Of a stretch of 64,000 nucleotides of DNA, positions 12,921 through 24,094 are shown piece after piece. How positions within the stretch are numbered: the stretch's first letter is position 1; the number at the start of each line of letters is the position of its first letter. A program made the translations under genes and the position numbers. The notes beneath the pieces are model-generated. The model was not told the DNA's origin and made no database searches. It worked only from the letters and a program-made list of their open reading frames with translations. The stretch lies in the NCBI GenBank assembly GCA_003255065.1, contig QAOA01004387.1:1-64000 (forward strand), in the 5' to 3' direction. The DNA is from Cercis canadensis. Lineage: Eukaryota; Streptophyta; Magnoliopsida; Fabales; Fabaceae.

Positions 12921-13706
12921 CTTTGCTAACTCAACTCTTCTGATATTCATTTTTAAAAGAAAAGTCGCCTTCCATTGCAATATATCTCATGCTTTGAGAA
13001 TGATGTTAGGTCTTATTTGGATAACATAACTTTCAGTTGGAGCTTTTTTATTATCATAAGTGTTTATATATAAATAAAATTATGATTAAATAAACTTATG
13101 TAAAAAGTTTATTATGCTCAAAAAAGTATTTTTTTAGCTTATTTTTTGAAACTATTTTTTAGAGTTTTTAAGAAAAAGTTTTTGTAGAAGTTCATAACAA
13201 CTTAATCGGTAGTTGTTTTTAAAAAAATTTGTGACAAAAATGTTAGTAAAAATTTTGAAACAATTTTGAGACAAAATATCCACTTTTTTTTTTTATAAAA
13301 AAAATAGAAGTACTTTTTAACTGTATATTTAAACACTAACTAACTTAATTTAAAAGAAATTTATTGTATAAGAACTTCTCACATAAATTTTTTTTATGTA
13401 AGTTCTTAAACTAAAAGACTTTGATTATAACCCTTGCTTTATACTCACATATTGGTTTGATGACAAAATGCATTTATATGGGTATATGTGTATTTTGCAA
13501 TGTCTTCGCTAATAAAAAAATTATATAAAATTAGATAAAGTAACCAAAAACAATGACAAATCTTTGATACTTTATTTAGGGGTGTCAAAATAAGCTTGAT
13601 TTGATAGGCCGACCCATTGAACCTGCTAATAACCAATAGGGTTGAGCTTATTGGCCCCATTAAAACTAGGCCAACTTGGCCAAGGATTGAAAGGAGCAAC
13701 CTGATT
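11641..13706. repeat. Tandem duplication of an AT-rich block, period ~1.3-1.45 kb
   Basis: 11641-12240 matches about 12990-13560 (both with 'cataagtgtttatatata' and 'gattataaccctt'). 12241-12360 matches 13565-13690. The second copy runs into the N gap. The block starting at 12241 is also the sequence at the window start. A 20-bp repeat flanks the N at 12004. Confidence 0.7.
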
Positions 13707-14072
13707 NNNNNNNNNNNNNNNNNNNNNNNNNNNNNNNNNNNNNNNNNNNNNNNNNNNNNNNNNNNNNNNNNNNNNNNNNNNNNNNNNNNNNNNNNNNNNN
13801 NNNNNNNNNNNNNNNNNNNNNNNNNNNNNNNNNNNNNNNNNNNNNNNNNNNNNNNNNNNNNNNNNNNNNNNNNNNNNNNNNNNNNNNNNNNNNNNNNNNN
13901 NNNNNNNNNNNNNNNNNNNNNNNNNNNNNNNNNNNNNNNNNNNNNNNNNNNNNNNNNNNNNNNNNNNNNNNNNNNNNNNNNNNNNNNNNNNNNNNNNNNN
14001 NNNNNNNNNNNNNNNNNNNNNNNNNNNNNNNNNNNNNNNNNNNNNNNNNNNNNNNNNNNNNNNNNNNNNNNN
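13707..14072. other. Assembly gap (366 N)
   Basis: A run of N interrupts the second copy of the tandem block. The gap may hide the 5' exon of the minus-strand gene at 5267-11561. Long open frames crossing it are meaningless. Confidence 0.99.
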
Positions 14073-15578
14073 TTTTTTTGTTTTTTTATTGATGGCAAAG
14101 AGGGTGGATTTTTAACTTTTTACAAACTACCCAAACCCCTTAGACTAGACCGATCACGAATAACTTTTGATCACTTCTTTCTTAGACGCAAAGGCTGACA
14201 TCCCATTGTTAAAATAAATGAAAATATTGTAAACAAACCGCTTTAACTTCGAGGTGTTTGTAAATACACCTATCAACTAAAAAAATTAAAAATTAAGCCC
14301 GTAAATTATCCAAAATCTAAAATTTGATTGTTCTTTTCAAATTTATCAAACAAAGAATTTGGTCCTCCTGTCCCGCCAAAAAATAGAGCTAATAAAAAAA
14401 AATTTCTGCTATTTATATAATATGATTTCTCTGTAAATTCTAATATTTAATATGATTTTAAGGCCTAAGCATTAGAAAATGGCTTACAGTAGTACTTACA
14501 AATTATCTATCAAAGAGATATTTCTAATAATAGTAAGATTTGAATCTAAGATTTACAAGCGAAATATTTCGATCCTAGCTTACCAGTAGAATCAACCTGT
14601 TGGTCTTACTTATAACCTTTATCCATTTTTTCCACCCTCTCCAACCACACTGTTGATCTAGCTCATGCATATAGTGCTTATATTAGAACTAAATATCTAG
14701 ATAAGTTTACAATTAAAATTATAAATAACAATCTTTAATTATATAACAATTTCGTTCTAGAAGCTTTAAAATTGAAATATAAAATTACGTAAATATGACA
14801 ATGAGATATATTCCTTCTTTATAATTAGACCTTCATAGTTCCTAGTCCACAATGTAAATTAATTTATGGTGTTATTATATACAAAAAATTATACTTTCCC
14901 TAGTCCACTATGTAAATTAAATTATAGAGTAATATTATATCCAAAAATAAAATACAACAACTATATACATATTAAGTAAAATCTGAATTCATTTAGTCAT
15001 ACTTATTTATTTATTATTTTTACCAAACTCATATTTTATCATATGTAAAATATGTATACAATTTGTAGATAGAATATTACTCAATTCTCTATTACTTCAA
15101 CCATCTACACGTACTACAGCTAGCGTTTTGAAGACTATATCCAAGCAAACACGGTTTGCAAGCAGAAGCAGTCCCTTTCTGGTGGCAACACTAGCTGGTG
15201 TCCATAGGATCTATTCTCATTCATACGAAAAATCTTATTCATATTGCTGGAAACAAAGAATCTCTCTTCCTCCAAGTCAACTCTCTCATTCTCTCTCTTT
15301 AGTCTCGACTGCTAATTCATTAGCTCCAATTCCCACATTTATTCCCAAAAAAATATCAATCACAGCAAACACATATATAATATGAGGCACTTCAATCGTC
15401 ATTCATACCATTCCCTTCTAGCATTCTTTGATTGATCATCCATGCCTCTCTAGTTTTAGGTCCATTTTGTCTATATCTGATCTTCTCAGGTTCAGTGATC
15501 GATCCCGTTTTTAAAACATTATTCTTTTCTCGTGAAGAACTGAAGGATCAGTCATAGACAAATCAAAGAACTGGTATT
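14073..15578. other. Repeat remnant and upstream region of KOR gene
   Basis: 14455-14580 is another copy of the 'aaggcctaagcattag...atttcgatcct' module found at 405-515 and 12640. From about 14640 to 15578 the sequence is AT-rich, with pyrimidine-rich stretches (15270-15300), and probably holds the promoter and 5' UTR of the endoglucanase gene. No coding exon is recognised. Confidence 0.5.
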
Positions 15579-18500
15579 ATGCATTCAGGGAATCACTGGG
15601 GAGGATCCTTTGAGATTGTCAACCATGGCGAATCGGCTTCTGGGGATTACGACACCAACCGAAGCATAGAGCTGGACAGAGCAGCTTTGATTGATCATGG
15701 GAATCAAAATCAACATCAGATTCGTCATGATTTAGATGAAACTCAACAGAGCTGGCTGTTGGGTCCGGTGGACAAGAAGAAGAAGAAGTATGTGGACTTG
15801 GGTTGCATCATGTGCAGCCACAAGGCACTGAAATGGAGCTTATTGTCAATTCTCATAGCATTTTTAGTCATTGGCTTGCCCATCATCGTCGCAAAGTCGT
15901 TACCTAAGCACAAGACTCGACCAACCCCACCTGATAATTACACCCTTGCCCTCCACAAGGCACTCTTATTCTTCAACGCCCAGAAATGTAAGCTATTCTC
16001 CTTCCTCTTCTTCATGTCATCATCTCTTTAATTACATGATGGGATAGATAAATGTATGCATATACATTCATGAATATGCATGTACATGCACATGTACATC
16101 CATATATACACATTTACATCTGTGGTAATTAAAAATTAGACGTGCTAAATGAGACGAATATTTTCTGGATCCAGTTTTGTTCCACTTATTAGAGTTATTT
16201 TTGGTAAAATTATCCCTAGCTGCATCAAAATTTAATCAAATTATAATTTGTTAAAATAATAGTGTTTCAGTTTAGAATATAAAATAATTGAATAACTGTT
16301 AATCTATGGATCTAATGATACATTTTTTAGTCATAAAAATTAGAATATTTAATGTCACAAATTTCATTATCGCTATGAATTTATTTTTTATTTTCTTAGC
16401 GTATTGTGCTTTTATGTAACAAAAAAAATAATTAAATAACTTAATTGTAAAATGTAAAAGGGTATTGGTTCTGTTTGGAAAAAGATTACTTGCTTGTGGA
16501 AAATATTTTCAATTAAAAACATTATTTTTAAGTATTATAATCTTTTTTTTTTCGGAAAAAGTGGTATATGCTATCACGTTGTTCTGTTTTGTTTTTTATG
16601 TTTGCTGTACATATTTGGAAGAAATATCGTTTGGTGGGTAGTGAGAAGAGGCAAAAGTTGATGATTGCTATCCAAGAATTTAATATTGTACCTGGGTAAA
16701 ATAACCATTGTTTTGTGTGGTTGATGATAGTTTTAGATATGAAAGTACAATTTCAGCTGCTATAGAAAATTATATTGGAAACAGCTAGCAAGTCATTTTA
16801 TTCTTTATGTTTACATCAAACACATGTAAAGGAATAAAATTATGAGTAAATTATGTTGACTTTCTATAAAGTTTGAGAAACTTACACCCTCATTTATTGT
16901 AGTCTAACCTAATTTTCAATTAGATTCGTGTACTATTTTTTTTTTCTTTGAATTAGTTTTTATAGTTTTATAATTAGGTTTCTTTTGTCAACTATGTTAT
17001 AATTTATAACACCATCAGATGAAATGACAAGTTTTAACATGTGCTAGATTGAATTATGTGATGTCTACATGTCAATCATATCAGCATTCTTGACATAGAG
17101 ACCTAATTATTTCAAAAAATTAAGAGTTAAATATATTTTTTAATAAATTATTTTTNAAATATATTTTTTATTAAATTATTTTTAAATGTCATTTTAATTC
17201 TTAATTTATTTTTTATGTTATTTTAATTCTCAAATAATTATTCTTTCTGCTAAATTAATCATTCAAGTAATAATTTTTAATACTATAAATAACTGATTTG
17301 ATAAGTAATATGATTATTCGAGCATTAACGTGACATAAAAAATAAATCAAAAATTGAAGTGACATTTAAAAAATAATTCAAAGATAAAAAAATATATTTG
17401 ACTCAAAAATTAAAACTATAAGGACTTAATTGGATAAGGGTCCAATTGAAATATGACTCAAAGTTAAATTATAAGGACATTGAGCATATAAACCTATTAT
17501 ATTTGTTTAACCTATTAGATATCAATATATGGAGTCCTAATTTTGAGCTATCCTATCCTTGTGGTAAAGCTGGGAGATTGCCCAAGAGCAATGGCATTCC
17601 ATGGCGAGGGAACTCAGGGCTAAATGATGGAAATGATACTGGTGTTAAAGGAGTTGGACTGGTTGGAGGTTACTACGATGCTGGGGACAATATAAAGTTC
17701 CACTTTCCTATGGCATTTGCCATGACAATGCTCAGCTGGAGTGTGCTTGAATATAACCAAAAATATGAGGCAATTAATGAGTACAATCATGCTCGAGAAC
17801 TCATCAAGTGGGGTACTGATTACTTGCTATCAACCTTCAATTCTTCTGCTACCAAAATTGACAAAATTTATAGCCAGGTAATTTAATTTTACCGTTGTTG
17901 TGTTACTAATACATTGTTAGCTTTTAGGCTAAAATCATATGCCCTAACCATGGATTTTTCATGAGTAATAGTACATGCACAACTCTTGTATTCATAATTA
18001 ATTGTGCATAACAGCACACATGGCTCTGTCTAAGTTTAGTTCGTCACTCCACTTAAACTTTTTTCATTAGACTCAAATAAAACCACCTGTCTAATTGTGA
18101 ATAATTGACGGTGTAAGAATTGCTTTGAGCATGCATTTTTTTTTTTTTTTTAAATTTCCCCTTGTAATAAATAAGATGTATGTGTGATTATTTAATCCAT
18201 TTATTACGTAAAACCTTGCCAATTAATATGTATATTGTGTAACTGAATGTTAGGATGTAATGTGGTCCTCTAATTACATAAGCACACACAACATAACTGA
18301 TTTAGGTATTTCTTAAAAAAGTTGAGGTCTCAAGTTTAAATTTCAATCTCTCATATCCATAGATTTATTTGTGACTAAAAAGAATTAAGTGGTGTAATCG
18401 TGTCGTAAGTACTATAAATAAAGATTGTGAGAGGCTAATTTCACGTAATTTCACCTAAATTCATTTTCAGCAAATATCGAGAATCTCGTTATCCAATTGA

Positions 18501-21122
18501 AAATGTTGTCTTCATAATATGAGGTTTATTTCTAGTGGACATTGAATTTTCTTAATTACACATGAGATTTATTAATTTTAGTAATTGTTGTGCATAGATG
18601 ATTGTCTGATGTAAGATTCCTATCTTCAATCAAGAAAAACATCAGTAAATTTTTTATTTCCTTTGTCTGTCTCGTGATATCTACATCTATGTTAGGTTGG
18701 AAGAGCAGCAAATGGTTCCACCACACCAGATGATCACTACTGCTGGCAAAGACCAGAAGACATGGACTACCAACGCCCTACCTTAACTGCATTTGCAGGA
18801 CCTGATCTTGCAGGCGAAATGGCATCTGCCTTAGCAGCAGCCTCAATAGTCTTCCGTGACAACCTCACCTACTCGCAAAAGCTCGTTAAAGGTGCTGAAA
18901 CTGTCTTCGCCTTTGCTAGAGACAATGGTAAGCGAAGGACTTATAGTCGTGGAGAACGCGATATTGAACTCTACTATAACTCCAGTGGCTACTATGATGA
19001 GTACATGTGGGGTGCTGCTTGGTTGTACTATGCCACAGGAAATAAGAGCTACATTTCCCTGGCAACCAATGCTGGTGTACCTAGGAATGCCAAGGCATTT
19101 TATATGCGTCCTGATTTGAGTGTTTTGAGCTGGGATAACAAGTTACCCGCCGCGATGTTGTTGTTAACAAGGCTCAGGATGATTTTGAATCCTGGATTTC
19201 CTTATGAGGACATGTTGATGCAGTACCATAATATCACTGGTCTTACCATGTGCAGTTATCTTCAAAAGTACAAAGTCTTCAACTGGACTACAGGTATGAG
19301 AAACCTCTAATATTATCTTGGTTTTACTTTCTTGATCTTCTTTTTGTGTTTTTGTTAATGAATTTGGCCATAAATGTGTGTTAATGACAATTTGTTAGAG
19401 GAGAGATCTTTGTTCAATGAAGCCGCTTCCAGTCTTAAGACTATCTCTCATCCCACCCTCCCCAAGTTCGATTCTCTCCAACTACAAAAATGACAGCTTT
19501 GACCAAATGGTCATCTAACTCAAGAAAAAAAAAATGTGGCTTATTTCTCTTTCCTATATGCCTTACTCCACCTGTTACTAACGAAATTTGCACAAGGAAC
19601 CCTTGATTTAAGTTAGAGTGTACTTTCCAATGCTGAACCATTTGGGGGTTCAACTAAGGACTCTCTTGGTTCCTTTTTGATGTTCAATATAGTTGTCATT
19701 TTTCATCGGCTGCAAAATTAGAGCAGATTATTCTATGATGCAAAGTAATTTATTCAATTTGCTCCCATTTTGATAGACATTGACTCATTGATTTTGATTA
19801 TGTGGACTTGTTGAAAATTTGCAGGGGGATTGATTCAATTGAACCATGGACGACCACAGTCTCTCCAATATGTTGCTAATGCTGCTTTCTTGGCATCTCT
19901 TTTTGCTGATTACATGATTACAATTAATGTCCCTGGATGGTATTGTGGCCCTGATTTCATTACAACAGATGTTCTGAAGGAATTCGCAACCTCTCAGGTA
20001 CCATCTTCTCTTCATCTCAATTTCGATTCACTTGCTTGTTATCAATGAACGAAAATGACTTTTGATATACACATAGAAGAAATGTTCATCAGTCATCAAT
20101 TTGTAAAATTGAAGACTTCAACCTTTTGCCCCAACCCTCAAAATAATGTGACAATTGCGAACTGTAACTGAACTGGTTGTCTTCCACTTTCTGAAAGCAT
20201 ATCAGTCTCCGAGGAGGGTTCAAGTTCAAATCATAACAAATATCGCCACACATGATTGCTAAGGAAAAAAATAAGAATCCTTCTTGTTTGCATATTTGTT
20301 CAGGTGTAAGCATAACAAATAAAAAATGCTTTTGAAACTTTGTTAACTTAGATAGACATAGGCCAAAGGGAGTTAATTTAACTGGTAAGGGTCGAAACAC
20401 TTTACTTGTTAAGCATATGTTTGAATTCTACTGTTAACAATTTTTTATTTTGTAGACAATCTATAAACATTACAGTAAATTTTCGCTAAAACCTATAATA
20501 TACTCTGATATTAGAATGAGATAGCATCTTTTCATAAAATTTTTGTTAAAAAAAAAAGATAGAAATAGCTATTTTAGAGTGCCAAGTGGTGCCTCCAAAT
20601 AGTGCATGTGTAATAATTATTATTCAAAAAGTTAATAGTATATATGCCTAATGTCTTTCATTTTGACATATTGACATTAACAATATATATTAACTATATT
20701 ATATTTCTTTGGTGCAGATGGATTACATCTTGGGTAAAAACCCCATGAAAATGAGTTATGTGGTAGGTTATGGTAAAAAGTTTCCTAGACATGTGCATCA
20801 CCGTGGCTCATCAACACCAAATGACCGCAAACATTACTCATGCAAAGGGGGGTGGAAGTGGCGTGACAGCCGCAACCCAAACCCTAACAACATTACAGGA
20901 GCAATGGTTGGAGGGCCAGACCGATTCGACCAATTTCATGATGTGCGAACCAATTACAACTACACTGAACCAACCCTAGCTGGAAATGCAGGACTTGTTG
21001 CTGCACTAGTGTCATTAACAAGCACCAGTGGTTTTAGTGGTGTTGACAAAAATACAATTTTTTCAGCGGTTCCACCACTTGGGCCATCAAATCCACCTCC
21101 ACCACCACCTTGGAGGCCATGA
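15579..21122 (+). CDS. KOR: KORRIGAN-type membrane endo-1,4-beta-glucanase (GH9)
   Basis: Family GH9 endo-1,4-beta-glucanase anchored in the Golgi/plasma membrane; KORRIGAN proteins act with cellulose synthase in wall formation (family knowledge). Five exons join in frame with GT-AG sites: 15579-15987, 17570-17877, 18696-19293, 19825-19997, 20718-21122, giving 630 residues (Arabidopsis KOR1 has about 620). The cytosolic N-terminus carries LL (residues 60-61) and YVDL (71-74), matching known KOR trafficking motifs. A membrane helix follows at about 86-105. Visible catalytic parts: DAGD (173-176), the PRHVHHR signature (519-525) and Glu580 in [12 protein letters not shown]. The C-terminus is proline-rich, ending PPPPPPWRP. 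Several N-glycosylation sites fit a luminal domain. The ATG at 15579 starts the typical WGGSFEI N-terminus. It looks intact; which KOR paralogue it is cannot be settled here. Confidence 0.95.
20345..20530 (+). mobile_element. tRNA-derived SINE-like remnant in KOR intron 4
   Basis: An A-box-like stretch ('gttaatttaactggtaagg', ending near 20390) is followed about 30 bp later by a B-box-like 'gtttgaattc' near 20419-20428. The order and spacing fit a Pol III promoter of a SINE. The ends are unclear and the match is degenerate. Confidence 0.35.
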
Positions 21123-21711
21123 GTTTCTTGTTTAAATGAATTGAACCTTCTATGTTAGTAAAGATCTGTTTATATGATTCTTATTTTCACATTTGCTTCT
21201 TAGGCATCATTGTGTTGGAACTTCCTCTTGCATATTCTCACATGACCTTAACAAATAGCTGTATACATCTCATTAAAATTTCATTGTTAATGCGTTCTTT
21301 GCAACAATGTACTTTACTCTTGTATAAGCTAGTAGGGATCCATGGCCTGATATTCGTTGATCTATACGTTTCGGGAAACAAATGAGGGATGAAATGACAG
21401 AAAGAAAATTGAAAATGAATCTAGCCATTCTACAATTATTGGTACATTATTTTTATACATGTAGACACCAAACAATATTCGTTGATCTATGTGGTAGTTG
21501 GTACGTGTTAGCTAGACTCTTGAGCTTGACCCTTTACTTGAAAGAGGATTGCATTTACACTATGAAAAGCTACTTCTATATCTATATGTATGGAGATTAT
21601 CATATATGTCCCAAGACAATATCTAAAAGTTTCGTATGGCTTTGTTCATTGGTGCTAATTAATCATCTACTTTGATTTGATATTATCTCAACTTCAACAA
21701 AGAAGAAATTT
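21123..21711. other. 3' flank of KOR gene
   Basis: Probable 3' UTR and intergenic sequence. Short plus-strand ORFs (21152-21385, 21382-21675) have no family features. A repeated phrase 'ttcgttgatctat' occurs near 21353 and 21478. Confidence 0.5.
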
Positions 21712-22023
21712 TCAAGCACGACCCCCCCATAGCTGATAATACCTCTTGCAGTTTGAACTATCTTGGTCACACTCATGCCACCAGTGTTCACCCAGTAAGT
21801 CCTGAATTTCTTTGGACTTTGAAGCAGTTACAACAACTGATGTGAGTTCACTCTCGTATAACCTTTCTGCAGTGTGACTAGTTTTCTTTTCTTCAGACTT
21901 TTGTAACAATGTTTCTCTACAATGAAAATGGGACCACATTTTACCAGAACTAAGATCCTGAACCATGGCATAACGTTGGCGCCGGTAGGCTAACTTACTT
22001 GACCGCCACTTTAGGCCCCACAT
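21712..22023 (-). other. Unidentified open frame upstream of U1 snRNA
   Basis: A minus-strand open frame of 103 codons abuts the U1 promoter, whose USE overlaps its first codons. The stretch from about 21730 to 21950 reads as balanced, charged protein (for example SEEKKTSHTAERLYESELTS), unlike random AT-rich translation, so it may be a captured exon fragment. I do not recognise the family. Overlap with the snRNA promoter argues against the annotated start being real. Confidence 0.25.
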
Positions 22024-22025
22024 CG
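22016..22025 (+). promoter_or_regulatory. Upstream sequence element (USE) of U1 gene
   Basis: 'ccccacatcg' matches the plant snRNA USE (consensus RTCCCACATCG) except for its first bases. It lies 33 bases before the TATA box and 66 bases before the RNA start. This longer spacing is the one known for Pol II-transcribed plant snRNA genes. Confidence 0.85.
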
Positions 22026-22058
22026 ACCAGAGCTAAAAGATACACGGTGAGTTCAGGA

Positions 22059-22065
22059 TATAAAT
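22059..22065 (+). promoter_or_regulatory. TATA box of U1 snRNA gene
   Basis: 'tataaat' begins 32 bases before the first U1 base, the normal place in plant snRNA genes. Confidence 0.85.
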
Positions 22066-22090
22066 ATGGGATGAGGTGCGTCGTTCCAAC

Positions 22091-22251
22091 ATACTTACCT
22101 GGACGGGGTCAATGGCTGATCAAGAAGGTCCATAGCCTAGGTTGGTGACCTCCATTGCACTTTGGAGGGGTGCCATCCTAAGGTCTCCCCAAGTGGGAGA
22201 GCCTACGTCATAATTTGTGGTAGTGGGGGCCTGCGTTCGCGCGGCCCCTAT
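22091..22251 (+). ncRNA. U1: U1 spliceosomal snRNA
   Basis: U1 snRNA pairs with 5' splice sites during pre-mRNA splicing. The RNA starts with the invariant 'atacttacctg' that base-pairs to donors. It keeps the loop I motif 'gatcaagaag' (U1-70K site), 'ccattgcact' in stem-loop II (U1A site), the Sm site 'taatttgtgg' near 22210-22220 and the 3' stem-loop 'ggggcctgcgttcgcgcggcccc'-type hairpin (22226-22248). The length of about 161 fits plant U1. With correctly spaced USE and TATA upstream, it looks like a complete, expressible copy. I did not check every stem pair. Confidence 0.93.
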
Positions 22252-22252
22252 C

Positions 22253-22270
22253 CAATTCTAATTCAAATTT
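22253..22270 (+). terminator. Possible snRNA 3' box
   Basis: 'caattctaattcaaattt' follows the U1 3' stem-loop by a few bases and resembles the plant 3' box (CA, short spacer, AGTNNAA). The match is loose. Confidence 0.4.
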
Positions 22271-22500
22271 TACGTGTTTATATATTGAAAACCCTATATT
22301 TGAGAAATGGAAACAAGTAGCATTTAAAGGTTATTATCATCCTTAAAACATACACCAAAATTTATTAAATTTCGGTGTTTATTGTCCTAAAAAAATACAC
22401 TGAAATCACTTAGGTGTCTTTTGTCAAATCACTTCAGTCCCAAAAGAATTTTTTTGTTTTTCCCTAATATTAGGTGTCTTCTGTCAAAAAACTTAGGTTG

Positions 22501-22534
<34 letters not shown>

Positions 22535-24094
22535 NTCCCCAAATCTTATTCTGTCTATCACATAAGTCCAAGTCTATTGTTACGTGGATTTCACATGGGA
22601 ACTGCTAATTGTTGATTTCGTTCCCTTTGGTTCCTAGCAGATCTGGATTCGGTCATGTCACTTGAGTCATGTTGCTCAGATCTGAACTGTCCATTTCATT
22701 AAAACTTATCTCAACTATTAAAACATATTAACATTTAATGGTTGAGATGAATTTTATTAGAATGGATAGCTCAAATTTGAGCAACATAACTCAAGTGATA
22801 TGACTGGATCCAAATCCGTTTCTAGCACATTATTGACAAGGCAACATTTTATAGTATACGTCAATAATTAACAGTTCACGTGTATAAATCTGTTAAGTTT
22901 TTATGATAGAGACCTAATGATAGACAAAATAAAAATTTAAAGACCCAAGTGATAAAAAAAAATTTGGGAACCTAAAGTGATTTTCGATGTATCTTTTGAG
23001 AGGGTGCACCTACATTTTACTTTTGTTTGAAATGATGTTTGGCAAATGGAAATGAGGTCACATTTAATGTAGAATATTTTATTTATATGTCGTTGTCCTT
23101 TTTAAAATGTGTTAAATATGAAAAAAATAACTACATATATGAATATCTTTTAAAATTTATAAGGGAGTGCACGTTTGCATAAAATTTAGTATTTCTACAT
23201 AACTTTCTCAAAATTTTATTTATATTAGATTATTTTAAGGACATGATTCATGATAATTCATAATTAAATGAGACATTGTAATATTATATTCCCCTAGAGT
23301 GTATCAAATTTACATTTGGGGGAAAGATAAAGACCATACTGATTCAAAAATCTATAGCGCTTTAAATTTACATCTAATCCCATTTGGCTAGATGGCAGGA
23401 CCCAATTTATCTTTTTTCGAAATCTTATTTTATTTAAAAGTGTCATATTAAAGTAAATACTTTCAAAATTGCTATATTATGTAAATAGTTTTGCAAAGTA
23501 CAATATTGATTGCGGTCAATTAACCAAGTACAAGTTTCTAAATATTTAATTCTAATTTAATAAACCTCCATGGTCATGTACTAAGCGAAAATTTCTAAAT
23601 GCCTATATTTCGATTTTAGCTTGCAAATTGATATAAACTTGGGAAGAGTTACACCTCAAAAGATAACGATTGAGTTTAGAGAGCCTTGCAATTTAACCAT
23701 ACAAAACTCATACTTCCGATATGGGACTTCACACCTTGCAATTAGGATCGTAATCAAGACTCATGCATCGTTGCAGAGGCAGTACATATTTTGATTGCCT
23801 ACAAATGCTCCAAACATGCTTTTCAGACACATATATATAACACAAGGGCCCCATGCTTTACTAAATCATCTTACATAAACTACAAGAATAAGAGGTAATT
23901 AAAGAACTACATGCAGCATGGGATAGCGTGGAAAATATAAGAAATTTCCCTGTATCTGTATTCTGGTTTCAATCCAACCAGACCCTCCAATGAACTTTAC
24001 AAAACCAATTAACATCATTTACAATGCAAGTCAAATTCATTAAACTCACGAATACAACTAGCATCTTTTTCAAACACCTGGTGTCTCCTCTGTG
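22271..24094. other. Intergenic, no gene seen
   Basis: AT-rich sequence with a 32-base T run ending at the single N at 22535. Near 22640-22810 an imperfect inverted pair is visible: 'agatctggattcggtcatgtcacttgagtcatgttgctca' and later 'gagcaacataactcaagtgatatgactggatcc'. It may be a small foldback/MITE-like element. Nothing else is recognised. Confidence 0.5.
22630..22825. repeat. Foldback (MITE-like) inverted repeat
   Basis: The left arm at about 22640-22685 (gatctggattcggtcatgtc... gttgctcagat) is the reverse complement, with some changes, of the right arm at about 22770-22820 (caaatttgagcaacataact... ggatccaaatcc). The arms enclose about 90 bp of AT-rich sequence. No coding capacity is present. 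The pattern suggests a small non-autonomous DNA element. Confidence 0.6.

Noticed and set aside
13445..14198. Open frames of 193-217 codons on both strands
   Set aside because: They consist mainly of the N gap and have no meaning.
15128..15385. 85-codon ORF upstream of the KOR start
   Set aside because: It lies in the probable leader or promoter, is serine-rich low-complexity, and has no family features.
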